Below, in pieces: positions 23,641 to 31,946 of a stretch of 64,000 nt of DNA. The stretch is from the NCBI GenBank assembly GCA_050949255.1, contig JBMNFJ010000012.1, positions 1 to 64,000 on the forward strand, read 5' to 3'. Both the position numbers and the translations under genes were made by a program. Numbering within the stretch: the stretch's first letter is position 1; every line of letters begins with the position of its first letter. The notes under the pieces are model-generated. The model did no database searches and was not told where the DNA came from. It worked only from the letters and a program-made list of their open reading frames with translations. This DNA is from UBA3941 sp002385665 (GTDB taxonomy: Bacteria > Bacillota > Clostridia > Caldicoprobacterales > UBA3941).

Positions 23641-24654
23641 TTATATACCTTTTTCAGCTATATAGTTTACCAGGTCAACGATTCTTGAGGAATATCCCCA
23701 TTCATTGTCGTACCAGGATACGACCTTGGCCATGTTGCCATCGATAACCATGGTGGAAAGTGCATCTACGATAGAGGATCTGTCGTCCTTCTTGAAGTCT
23801 ATGGATACCAGAGGTCTGTCCTCGTATCCCAAGATACCCTTCATTGGGCCTTCGGCTGCTTCCTTCAATGCTGCATTGATCTCTTCTGCAGTGGTGGATT
23901 TCTCCAGCTCAACTACCAGGTCAACAACAGAAACGGTAGGTGTAGGTACTCTCATGGCAAATCCATTCAGTTTACCCTTTAGTTCCGGAAGTACCAATGC
24001 AACTGCAGCTGCTGCTCCTGTGGTTGTGGGGATGATGGATTCTGCTGCTGCTCTTGCCCTCCTCAGATCTCTATGGGGCAGGTCCAGAATCCTTTGGTCG
24101 TTGGTATAGGAGTGAACGGTGGTCATAAGACCCTTCTTAATTCCAAACTTGTCGTTAAGAACCTTTGCAAATGGTGCAAGGCAGTTGGTGGTGCAGGATG
24201 CGTTGGAAATAATATGATGGTTTGCAGGATCATATTTGTCCTCGTTTACGCCCAATACGATAGTGATATCTTCGTTCTTGGCGGGAGCGGAGATGATTAC
24301 CTTCTTGGCCCCTGCTTCGATGTGCTTGCCGGCGGTCTCTCTGGATCTGAAGATACCTGTGCATTCCATTACAACGTCAACGCCCAGGTCTTTCCAGGGT
24401 AGGTTGGCGGGATCTCTCTCGGCAAAAATCTTGACTTCCTTGCCGTTAACTACCAGAGCATCTTCCTTTACCTCTACATCAGCTTCGAACTTCCCAAAGC
24501 AGGAGTCGAATTGTAGAAGATGTGCAAGGGTTGCAGGATCGGTTAAATCATTTATAGCTACAAATTCAATTTCATTAGGATACTTTTCAAGTGCTACTTT
24601 GAAAGCATTCCTTCCGATTCTTCCAAAACCATTAATTGCTACTTTTACAGCCAT
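23641..24654 (-). CDS. gapA: Glyceraldehyde-3-phosphate dehydrogenase, glycolytic
   Basis: The 337-residue NAD-dependent enzyme oxidises glyceraldehyde 3-phosphate. It has the N-terminal Rossmann motif INGFGRIGRNAFK and the catalytic cysteine in SNASCTTNCLAP, and ends with SWYDNEWGYSSRIVDL. AAGGAGGAATTTC precedes the ATG. It directly follows cggR, the order found in Bacillus and many clostridia, where CggR controls it. Confidence 0.98.
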   Translation of the reverse strand: MAVKVAINGFGRIGRNAFKVALEKYPNEIEFVAINDLTDPATLAHLLQFDSCFGKFEADVEVKEDALVVNGKEVKIFAERDPANLPWKDLGVDVVMECTGIFRSRETAGKHIEAGAKKVIISAPAKNEDITIVLGVNEDKYDPANHHIISNASCTTNCLAPFAKVLNDKFGIKKGLMTTVHSYTNDQRILDLPHRDLRRARAAAESIIPTTTGAAAAVALVLPELKGKLNGFAMRVPTPTVSVVDLVVELEKSTTAEEINAALKEAAEGPMKGILGYEDRPLVSIDFKKDDRSSIVDALSTMVIDGNMAKVVSWYDNEWGYSSRIVDLVNYIAEKGI

Positions 24655-24763
24655 TTTGAAATTCCTCCTTATATTCTGCTGTTAACCAGCATTATAATAT
24701 TTATATAAACAAAGGAGTAGACTTGAATCAGGAAATTTGTCTAAACCTCTGTTTAAAACGACC

Positions 24764-25795
24764 TCACTTGGACTTGTAGGTATCCATGATGCCCATGGCG
24801 ATGCCTTCGTCCATAACCAGTATGCTGTTGGGACAATTCCCTATGACGGCCATGACTGCCTTGGCCTTTTTCTTACCCCCTACAACGCCTATGACGGTTG
24901 GGATATGCTTGAGGTCTCCTATACTGATCCCAATGGGGTTGGACGAGAATACAATCTCCCCCTTCATGTTGAAGAAGTAACCAAAAGCCTCTGCCACAGC
25001 CTTCTCTCTTTTTATTATACCCATTTGGTCTGAGGTTAGATTCCTTTTGACTGCCATATCTTCAGCTATTCCCATACCATATATTAGGATATTGGTATTC
25101 TTCAGGTAGTCGATAACGGACTTTACATCCGGCTCATTTATCAGAGTCTTGGCTGCTTCGGCCCTCAACTGCCCCGGTACGTGTAGCATCTTGTACTGCC
25201 CGCCCAGTTTTTTGGCAAAAACCGCCGCCAGGGTATTGGACTGGTATTCAACGCTGCCTCCCATACCACCCCTGGCAGGAAGCACCATAACATCCTTAAG
25301 CTCTCCTATGTAAGGAAGGGCATCTGCAACCTTCCCAACCGTGTTGCCCCCTGTTATCGAGACCACATCTCCATCTTTGACAACCTCTTTTAATATGCCG
25401 GCTGCAGTTCTGCCGATATCGGACAGGACCAGCTCATCCTCATCGGCATCCCCGGGGATAATGTGAACCCTCTTTAAGTTTAAGATCTCTTCCAATTGCC
25501 TTTCCAGGTTGTACAGACCCTTTATTTTATGGGTAAACTCCCTAAGTCCGTCCAGAACTATCTCGCCTTCCCGGGTTACCTCCATACCGGAAGGTTGGCT
25601 GATGAGCATTCCCGCTTCCTTAAGGAAGCTTGTCTCATTCCTGATAGTTCTCTCCCCCATCTTCAAGATGGAGGCCAGGGTTCTCCGGCCAACAGGTTGC
25701 ATAGAATAGATGCTTCGCAGTATAGTATAGCGCCTATCAAACAATTCTATAAACTCCGGCACTAATTTTTTCAGCAATCCTTGGGACTGTAACAT
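24764..25795 (-). CDS. cggR: Central glycolytic genes regulator CggR (SorC/DeoR-like)
   Basis: The 343-residue repressor has an N-terminal winged helix (ILRSIYSMQPVGRRTLASIL, then GERTIRNETSFLKEAGML) and a C-terminal sugar-phosphate-binding domain (GDVVSITGGNTVGKVADALP). In Bacillus subtilis CggR is released from DNA by fructose-1,6-bisphosphate. I place the start at the ATG at 25795, preceded by GGAG; the upstream frame start at 25816 would lie inside the operator and has no binding site. Its own operator and promoter lie immediately upstream, so it is autoregulated and controls the whole operon. Confidence 0.95.
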   Translation of the reverse strand: MLQSQGLLKKLVPEFIELFDRRYTILRSIYSMQPVGRRTLASILKMGERTIRNETSFLKEAGMLISQPSGMEVTREGEIVLDGLREFTHKIKGLYNLERQLEEILNLKRVHIIPGDADEDELVLSDIGRTAAGILKEVVKDGDVVSITGGNTVGKVADALPYIGELKDVMVLPARGGMGGSVEYQSNTLAAVFAKKLGGQYKMLHVPGQLRAEAAKTLINEPDVKSVIDYLKNTNILIYGMGIAEDMAVKRNLTSDQMGIIKREKAVAEAFGYFFNMKGEIVFSSNPIGISIGDLKHIPTVIGVVGGKKKAKAVMAVIGNCPNSILVMDEGIAMGIMDTYKSK

Positions 25796-25810
25796 ATTCC
25801 ACTCCAATCT

Positions 25811-25846
25811 GGACATTTTTTGTCCCGCCGTGCATAAATTGACCCG
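25811..25846 (-). promoter_or_regulatory. Tandem CggR operator
   Basis: On the minus strand CGGGTC-6 bases-TGCA is followed three bases later by CGGGAC-6 bases-TGTC. The published Bacillus subtilis CggR operator is two copies of CGGGAC-N6-TGTC, so the downstream copy is a perfect match and the upstream one differs at three positions. It lies between the promoter and the cggR start, where bound repressor would block elongation. Confidence 0.85.
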
Positions 25847-25884
25847 CTATTTCCCATAAAAAGGGTGCATATTCACCCGTATAT

Positions 25885-25913
25885 ATTCTACATTAAAACC
25901 TCTCCCATATCAA
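25885..25913 (-). promoter_or_regulatory. Promoter of the glycolytic operon
   Basis: TTGATA (25913-25908) and TAGAAT (25890-25885) are spaced by 17 bases on the minus strand. A palindrome GGGTGCATATTCACCC (25863-25878) lies near the expected transcription start and may be a further binding site. Confidence 0.7.
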
Positions 25914-25924
25914 GAGAAATTTAT

Positions 25925-26383
25925 CTAAATTGGAAAATTGAGCTGCCTCAAAGCCTCATAAACTATAATGGCCACAGAGTTGGATAGGTTAAGGGATCTT
26001 GCCTCATCCCTCATGGGTATGCGGATACAGCGGTCCTGGTACTTTTCCAGGAGCCATTTTGGAAGGCCTGCCGTCTCCTTTCCAAAGAAGAGAAAGCTGT
26101 CATTGGTGTATCTTACATCGGTATAAAACCTCCTGGCCTTGGTGGTGGAAAAATAGAAGTCCCCTTCCGGATGCTTCCTGAAAAAGTCGTCCAGGGAATC
26201 GTGGTACCTTATATCCAACAGCTTCCAGTAGTCCAGGCCGGCCCTCTTTAGGTGGGTATCATCCACTGAAAAACCCAGGGGCTTAACAAGGTGCAGGGTT
26301 GCGCCCGTAACTGCGCAGGTCCGGGAAATATTTCCCGTATTTTGTGGAATCTCCGGTTCAACTAAAACGATATTGAGAGGCAT
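25925..26383 (-). CDS. trmL: tRNA (cytidine(34)-2'-O)-methyltransferase, SPOUT family
   Basis: The 152-residue enzyme methylates the wobble base of leucine tRNAs. It has LVEPEIPQNTGNISRTCA at the N-terminus and the SPOUT trefoil-knot motifs FFGKETAGLP and IPMRDEARSLNLSNSVAII. The ATG at 26383 has GGAGG upstream and gives the usual length; the longer frame (26470) adds 29 unrelated residues that overlap the hsp20 terminator. It stands just upstream of cggR in the same direction. Confidence 0.93.
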   Translation of the reverse strand: MPLNIVLVEPEIPQNTGNISRTCAVTGATLHLVKPLGFSVDDTHLKRAGLDYWKLLDIRYHDSLDDFFRKHPEGDFYFSTTKARRFYTDVRYTNDSFLFFGKETAGLPKWLLEKYQDRCIRIPMRDEARSLNLSNSVAIIVYEALRQLNFPI

Positions 26384-26470
26384 AATCCTCCGTCCTTCCA
26401 TATAATAGAGTCCATAATACAGAACCATTTTACCAGAATCCATGGGATAAATACAGTATATTTTAGACAT

Positions 26471-26498
26471 AAAAAAACAGGACCAAACAAGGTCCTGC
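26471..26498 (-). terminator. Terminator after hsp20
   Basis: CAGGACC pairs with GGTCCTG around six bases, and a run of seven T follows on the minus strand. Confidence 0.8.
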
Positions 26499-26520
26499 TA
26501 TAAGTAGTTAAATTAACCTA

Positions 26521-26604
26521 TTGTGCTAGTTCATAATCCTAGGCAATGGCTATTGATAAAAGGAGCGAACAATAGCTATTGCCAGCATATGTTAGCTAGC
26601 ACAA
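26521..26604 (+). repeat. Dispersed palindromic repeat R2, best-preserved copy
   Basis: The 84-bp element is bounded by TTGTGCTAG and CTAGCACAA, exact inverted copies. Inside, GGCAATGGCTATTG faces CAATAGCTATTGCC, also nearly perfect. It lies between the hsp20 stop and its terminator. Related copies are at 17798, 19851 and, partly, 28585-28865 and 33335-33375. Confidence 0.7.
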
Positions 26605-26613
26605 AACGTGAAA

Positions 26614-27063
26614 TTAGTTTATATCTATTCTGGTGCTTCTTGTACGACCCTCTTCCTCCTTGGGCAAGGTCACCCTGAGCAGGCCGTCTACGTATTCCGC
26701 CTTCACCTGATCATTCTTAATGCCGGATACCAGGAAGCACCTGGATACCTGACCCATACGCCTTTCCCTTCTGATGTAGTTTTCACGTTCTTCCTTAACT
26801 TCTTCATTCTTCTTTGCAGAGATGGTCAGGCGGTCATTTACAAGGTCAATTTCAATATCTTCCTTGCTGTAACCGGGTAGCTCTGCCTCTACCACATACT
26901 CCTTGTCGTTCTCCTTTATATCTGCCCGGAATCCGCCCATCATCCCTACGGGTAACATGCTGCTGCCAAAGAAGTCATCCATTAAATCCCTACCGAAAAA
27001 GTCTCTGAAAAGGTCGATTGGGGTTAATCCGTTTCTTCTTCTAAAAGGTACCATATCTCTCAT
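26614..27063 (-). CDS. Small heat-shock protein (Hsp20/alpha-crystallin family)
   Basis: The 149-residue chaperone holds unfolding proteins. The alpha-crystallin domain spans about residues 50-145, with EYVVEAELPGYSKEDIEIDL, RRERRMGQVSRCFLV and the end-strand motif YVDGLLRVTLPKEE. The N-terminal DLFRDFFGRDLMDDFF is typical. The start is at the ATG eight bases after AGGAG. It is transcribed alone and ends before a terminator. A heat-shock operator (CIRCE) is not seen upstream. Confidence 0.95.
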   Translation of the reverse strand: MRDMVPFRRRNGLTPIDLFRDFFGRDLMDDFFGSSMLPVGMMGGFRADIKENDKEYVVEAELPGYSKEDIEIDLVNDRLTISAKKNEEVKEERENYIRRERRMGQVSRCFLVSGIKNDQVKAEYVDGLLRVTLPKEEEGRTRSTRIDIN

Positions 27064-27173
27064 TTGCAATTCTCCTTTCTCATTATCATTTTTTATTTTT
27101 TAATTTTATTATTTCCCCTCTGTTTGATTATATTATAGGCCTAAAGTCAAAGTAAGTCAAAGTAATATGTGAG

Positions 27174-27210
27174 TCAAAAAATTAGAATAGGCGCCTATAT
27201 AACCTATTCT
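27174..27210 (-). terminator. Terminator after galK
   Basis: AGAATAGG (27184-27191) pairs with CCTATTCT (27203-27210), and on the minus strand AATTTTTT follows. It begins 24 bases beyond the galK stop. Confidence 0.7.
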
Positions 27211-27234
27211 ATGCAAATATCCAACTCTTGCTAA

Positions 27235-28524
27235 TTATTTCTTACAAAATCTTCTTAATTCCTCTATATCTATATTCATTTTTATGGTGCCTACAGGCCT
27301 GATCCCCAGGACGGTGACTGCACCATGACCGAAAATCGGTTCTATCTCTTCTATGTAATCTTTGACCTTCTCCTTGGGCAGAAAAACCTGGATGGTCCCG
27401 GCAAAACCGCCACCGTGAACCCTGCAGGCTCCCTTTCCTATGGTCCCTATAAAATCCTCCGTCAGGGCAAGGGCCAGGGTTACGCCCTGTTCCAATGGAC
27501 TGTGGGCGGAATAGCAGTTCTGAAGCCACTTCCAGGAGCTGTTCCCTGATTCCTTGATGAGGGACAGGAACTCTTCAAAATTGTCCTCCTCCAATGCAGC
27601 CACCTGCCCGGTAACCCGGTGGTCTTCGTTTATAAAATGCATTGCCCTCAGGACTGCCCTGTCGTTAACCTTTTCCCTAAGCATGGGGATGTTGTCCACA
27701 ATCTGCTTCATGGTCAATTCCCTGCAGACCTTTGCACCCAGGGCTTCTGCTACAGCCTTCATCTCGGCCGGAACCGATGCATAATCATCGGTCAGATCAG
27801 CATGGCTGCCCCCGGTATCCACTACCAGCAGGCTATATCCCTTGCTGTCAAAGTCAAACTCGATCTTCCTTACCTTCGGGTCACTTGGATCCTCAAAATC
27901 CATGGTAACAAAGCCACCTACGGCGCATGCCATTTGATCCATCAGGCCGCATGGCTTCCCAAAGTATACGTTCTCCGCATATTGGCCTACCATGGCCAGC
28001 AGTTTTACATCTACCTGTCCATCATTGTAGAGGTGACTTAAGATGGTTCCCAGCAATACCTCAATGGAGGCCGATGAGCTAAGCCCGGATCCCCTAAGGA
28101 CATCGCTGGAGATATATGCGTTAAAGCCCCCGATCTCAAAGCCCAATTCCTTAAACCTTGCAGCAATACCCCTTATTAGTGCATGGGTGGTTTCCCTTTC
28201 ATCTTCCTTTACTTCCAGGTCGCGAATATCCACCTCAAAGACCCCGTCATATCCATGGGAATAAAGGATTATCAATGAATCATCCCTTCTGGCCGCCACC
28301 GCTACCGTATCCATGGTTACTCCGGCTGCCAGCACCCGTCCATGATTGTGATCGGTATGATTGCCCCCTACTTCGGTACGCCCGGGGGTACTGAAGAATT
28401 GGACATCCTCCTTGCAATCCGGAAATAGTTCGTAGTATCTCTCCAGAACACCTAAGTAACGGTTTATTTGACGCTCAATCGTTTTATCGTCCCGTCCATA
28501 GAGTTCAGCAAATAATCTATCCAT
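27235..28524 (-). CDS. galK: Galactokinase (GHMP kinase family)
   Basis: The 429-residue kinase phosphorylates galactose in the Leloir pathway. It has the galactokinase signature GRTEVGGNHTDHNHGRVLA, the ATP-binding GSGLSSSASIEVL, the catalytic region CGLMDQMACAVGG, and the third GHMP motif RVHGGGFAGTIQVF. AAGGAGG precedes the ATG. It is divergent from galT with a 530-base gap between them that holds a galT promoter and a dispersed repeat. The protein is somewhat longer than the 390-residue Escherichia coli enzyme. Confidence 0.95.
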   Translation of the reverse strand: MDRLFAELYGRDDKTIERQINRYLGVLERYYELFPDCKEDVQFFSTPGRTEVGGNHTDHNHGRVLAAGVTMDTVAVAARRDDSLIILYSHGYDGVFEVDIRDLEVKEDERETTHALIRGIAARFKELGFEIGGFNAYISSDVLRGSGLSSSASIEVLLGTILSHLYNDGQVDVKLLAMVGQYAENVYFGKPCGLMDQMACAVGGFVTMDFEDPSDPKVRKIEFDFDSKGYSLLVVDTGGSHADLTDDYASVPAEMKAVAEALGAKVCRELTMKQIVDNIPMLREKVNDRAVLRAMHFINEDHRVTGQVAALEEDNFEEFLSLIKESGNSSWKWLQNCYSAHSPLEQGVTLALALTEDFIGTIGKGACRVHGGGFAGTIQVFLPKEKVKDYIEEIEPIFGHGAVTVLGIRPVGTIKMNIDIEELRRFCKK

Positions 28525-28584
28525 TCCTTCCTCCTTATATCAAATATTCAGATTCTAAACTAGTTAAATTTACGCATTATACAA

Positions 28585-28865
28585 GTCAAGAATATATTGA
28601 TAATGACTATTACCCGCTCCTTATCGATAATAGCTATTGATCGCTCCTTTCATCATTCGCTTGTCAATAGCTAATTACGGTTGCTGTTACGCATCGTATT
28701 TCCTGTAGTGATATGTAATGCTACTTCACGTATTAGTTCTGTCGCTAAGGAGGATGGATTTGTGGAGGTTGCTTCCCGATGTAATTTGGAGGCAGCCGGA
28801 ATAAACCATCCTCCCATCCAAAGACGTAACCTGGCGTTCAATAGCCATTGTTATCTATTGGTTTT
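28585..28865. repeat. Composite of R1 and R2 repeats in the galK-galT gap
   Basis: The core R1 element (28749-28814) starts GGAGGATGGATTTGTGGAGG, contains GCTTCCCGATGTAATTTGGAGGC, and ends AATAAACCATCCTCC, so its termini are inverted repeats. R2-like arms flank it (GATAATGACTATTACC, GTCAATAGCTAATTACGG and GTTCAATAGCCATTGTT). The same R1 core occurs at 33243 and 50811. No gene is visible between 28525 and 28946. Confidence 0.6.
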
Positions 28866-28946
28866 ATTATAGCCCTGCCCTCCCATTAATACAATCCCCA
28901 GGTATAATAAAGCTTGTCTGCTAAAACAATAGACATGGAATATTGG

Positions 28947-28975
28947 TTGAATCAGCCGGATATTGTCGATATAAT
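28947..28975 (+). promoter_or_regulatory. Candidate promoter of galT
   Basis: TTGAAT (28947-28952) and TATAAT (28970-28975) are separated by exactly 17 bases, 80 bases ahead of the galT start. Confidence 0.7.
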
Positions 28976-29056
28976 GGCAATATAGTAAAGTGTACATACT
29001 AGTACCGGGCCATCCCGGGCAGGATATTGATTAATAACCGAAAGGAAGGAATCCCC

Positions 29057-30634
29057 ATGACCAATACCAAGAAGGAAGCCGCCAGGCTGGTTGAACAATT
29101 GCTGGCCTTCGGGCTTCATAACGATATGATAAGAAATGAGGACATGGTTTTTCTACGAAACCAGCTCCTGGATCTATTACAGATACCCGAACCATGGGAA
29201 AACTCCCAGGATATCTTTGATGGCGGGATACCCCCTACCGCAACCCCTATCTTGGAAAAGCTCCTTGACTACGCGGCAGAGGAAGGTATCCTCCCCGATG
29301 ATACCCTGGTGTATCGGGATCTGCTGGATACCAGGATTATGGGCATCATTACCCCCCTGCCTTCACAGATAATAGACAGGTTCAATGCAATTAAGGAAAA
29401 AAGCGGGGTCAGGGAAGCCACCGACGATTTCTACAGGCTGTGTCAAAAATCCGATTATATCAGGGTAGACAGGATAGCAAAGAATCTTGAGTGGGACTAT
29501 GAAAGCGACTACGGGACCTTGAAGGTCACCATCAACCTGACCAAGCCTGAAAAGGATCCAAGAGAAATAGCAGCTTTGAAAAATGCTCCCCAGGTGGGCT
29601 ATCCCAAATGCCTCCTGTGCCCGGAAAACGTTGGATATGCGGGTCGTGTCAACCACCCTGCCCGGCAAAGCCATAGGACATTGCCGGTAGAGCTGGGAGG
29701 GGAAACCTGGTACTTCCAATACTCCCCTTACGTCTACTATAACCAGCATTGTATAGTCCTCAGTCAGGAGCATGTCCCCATGAAGCTGACCCGTAAGTCC
29801 TTTGAAAGGCTCTTTGACTTTTTAGACCAGTTCCCCCATTACTTCATCGGTTCCAATGCCGATCTTCCCATAGTCGGGGGTTCTATACTCAACCACGACC
29901 ATTTCCAGGGGGGCTACTATACCTTCCCCATGGAGGTATCCCCTGTTGAGTATCCGCTGTATTTAGAGGATCATCCCCAGGTAAAGGCCGGCATACTCAA
30001 CTGGCCCATGTCCACCCTGCGGCTTGAATGTGCCGATTCCGAAACCCTGATAGAGCTGGCCCATGGGATACTCAATAAGTGGAGAGGTTATTCCGATCCA
30101 GAGGTTGATATCCTGTCCGAGTCCGTGGACGACAAGGGACAGACCATACCCCACAACACCGTAACCCCCATCGCCCGCATGACTAAAGACGGCCAGTACC
30201 AGCTGGATATAGTGTTCAGAAACAATAGGACCAGTCCCGAATTTCCCCTTGGGATCTTCCATCCCCATCCTGATATCCACCATATCAAGAAGGAGAATAT
30301 AGGACTGATCGAAGTGATGGGCCTGTTCATCCTGCCCGGCCGACTGCAGAAGGAACTGTCTGCCATAGAGGAAATATTGACGGGTAAGGATACCCATAAA
30401 ATAGAAGAGCTGGAGTCCGAGGATCATCCCCTGCACCAGCACAGCAAATGGATATATGAATTGATAGAAGTCCACGGAAGGAACAATACCAGGGAGCAGG
30501 CCAAATCCATCCTGGAAAAGGCCGTGGGCAGGAAATGTCAGAGAGTGCTGGAGGACGCCGGCGTATTTAAGCCCACTAAGGAGGGCAGGCAGGCCTTTAA
30601 CAGGTTTTTGACCAGTGCGGGGTTCACCCTATAA
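29057..30634 (+). CDS. galT: UDP-glucose--hexose-1-phosphate uridylyltransferase (Firmicutes-type GalT)
   Basis: The 525-residue enzyme exchanges UMP between UDP-glucose and galactose 1-phosphate. Its length and motifs (CPENVGYAGRVNHPARQSHRTL without the histidine-triad layout of the short enzymes, plus GGSILNHDHFQGGYY and FPLGIFHPHPDIHHIKKENIG) identify the long, Lactobacillus/Bacillus-type class. Its start is the ATG preceded by AAGGAAGGAATCCCC. It is the only gal gene on the plus strand, divergent from galK. A galE gene is not in the window. Confidence 0.95.
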   Translation: MTNTKKEAARLVEQLLAFGLHNDMIRNEDMVFLRNQLLDLLQIPEPWENSQDIFDGGIPPTATPILEKLLDYAAEEGILPDDTLVYRDLLDTRIMGIITPLPSQIIDRFNAIKEKSGVREATDDFYRLCQKSDYIRVDRIAKNLEWDYESDYGTLKVTINLTKPEKDPREIAALKNAPQVGYPKCLLCPENVGYAGRVNHPARQSHRTLPVELGGETWYFQYSPYVYYNQHCIVLSQEHVPMKLTRKSFERLFDFLDQFPHYFIGSNADLPIVGGSILNHDHFQGGYYTFPMEVSPVEYPLYLEDHPQVKAGILNWPMSTLRLECADSETLIELAHGILNKWRGYSDPEVDILSESVDDKGQTIPHNTVTPIARMTKDGQYQLDIVFRNNRTSPEFPLGIFHPHPDIHHIKKENIGLIEVMGLFILPGRLQKELSAIEEILTGKDTHKIEELESEDHPLHQHSKWIYELIEVHGRNNTREQAKSILEKAVGRKCQRVLEDAGVFKPTKEGRQAFNRFLTSAGFTL

Positions 30635-30666
30635 CAAAAATGCAGCAACTGTAAATCCGAGGCCTG

Positions 30667-31914
30667 CTAGATATAGCCCGAAATATCCTCCAACAATTGT
30701 TTGGCATCCTGGTAGTTTGGGTTTATTTTAAGGGCCTCTTCCAGGTACTTCTTAGCGTCGGAGAGTCTACCGGTATTGTAGGCCGCCCTTCCGGCGCTAA
30801 ACCATACCTTGTCGGAATTCTTTACCGTCTCAGTTACAAACAGGTAATCTTCCAGGGCCCTTTCATAATCCTCGATAGCCTCGTAGATATTACCCCTGTA
30901 GAAGTAGTAGTTCATCTCCTCGGGATAATAGCCAATGAGCACATTGATTGATTCCAGGGCCTCATCAGTCTGGCCCTTCTGCAAACTGTTGTTGATATCC
31001 TCTATATATACGACTTCGATAAGCTCTTTAGCCCTGGTATCCTTTCGGGCCCTGGCAGAGAGCTTTTCTATATGGTGCTTTGCTTCATCAATCCGGCCTA
31101 ATCTGGCGGCATCCAATGCCCGGTTAAGATGTATGGATGCACCGTACTTTAACCTGCCCCAACCCAGGCCAAGAACGAAGATGAGGATTATAAGGATCCA
31201 GGATATAATCCTCCTTTTATAATCAGGGTTCCTTTCCCGGTACAATCCCAACGCATTACCCATTAAAAAGCCACCCAGCAGACCGCCTATATGGCCCCAA
31301 TTGTCTATTCCGGGCTGGATAAATCCATACAACAGATTTATTCCAATGATCATCAGCAGCCCCGGGCCAAATACCCTTTGGAAGAGGTTTCTCTTTTCCT
31401 TCCTGAAATACAGGAGGGAACCCATAAGCCCAAATATTGCTCCCGAAGCACCTGCAGCATTATTTGGACTTAGGAGATAGCTGAGAAGGCTGCCTACAAG
31501 CCCGGATACCAGGTATACCAGGATGAACTTAAGCCTTCCAAAGAGCCTCTCCACTGCAGGCCCGTATATATACAGGGCATAGGAGTTAAAGAAGAGGTGG
31601 GCAAGCCCTACATGAAGGAACATGGGAGTTAACAATCTCCAATACTCGCCCTGGGCTATCAGCACGTTCACCTTCGCACCGAAATAATACAACTGCTGGC
31701 TCTGGCTCCATCCCATAAAGAAGCCGACCAGGGACATCAGCAACCAGACCCCTATGTTAATAGCCAGTATGGTATAGGTGACGTAAGGAGGCCCGGAACC
31801 TATTTCGATGTGGTCTCTTCTGGGTTCTCTTCGAGGTTCTTCTGCATCCCATTCCCCTATTATTTCATACTCTCCCTCTATTACGTTCGGGTCCCGCCTC
31901 CAGTCATCATTCAT
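30667..31914 (-). CDS. Rhomboid-family intramembrane serine protease with C-terminal TPR
   Basis: The 415-residue protein has a soluble N-terminus, about six or seven membrane spans, and C-terminal tetratricopeptide repeats (LEDYLFVTETVKNSDKVWFS, GRLSDAKKYLEEALKINPNY). Catalytic motifs are clear: HLFFNSYALYIYGP, the nucleophile serine in AAGASGAIFGLMG and the histidine in DNWGHIGGLLGGFLMG. Rhomboid proteases cleave single-span membrane proteins; the layout resembles Bacillus GluP/YqgP, which takes part in membrane-protein turnover. It is convergent with galT and close to manA. Confidence 0.93.
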   Translation of the reverse strand: MNDDWRRDPNVIEGEYEIIGEWDAEEPRREPRRDHIEIGSGPPYVTYTILAINIGVWLLMSLVGFFMGWSQSQQLYYFGAKVNVLIAQGEYWRLLTPMFLHVGLAHLFFNSYALYIYGPAVERLFGRLKFILVYLVSGLVGSLLSYLLSPNNAAGASGAIFGLMGSLLYFRKEKRNLFQRVFGPGLLMIIGINLLYGFIQPGIDNWGHIGGLLGGFLMGNALGLYRERNPDYKRRIISWILIILIFVLGLGWGRLKYGASIHLNRALDAARLGRIDEAKHHIEKLSARARKDTRAKELIEVVYIEDINNSLQKGQTDEALESINVLIGYYPEEMNYYFYRGNIYEAIEDYERALEDYLFVTETVKNSDKVWFSAGRAAYNTGRLSDAKKYLEEALKINPNYQDAKQLLEDISGYI

Positions 31915-31946
31915 TAATCCTTCTATCCTTTCATATACATGGATTC

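Noticed and set aside
28585..28865. Possible CRISPR array or riboswitch in the galK-galT gap
   Set aside because: Repeated units are irregular palindromes with no regular spacer length and no cas genes nearby, and the same units occur in unrelated gaps, so they are dispersed repeats.
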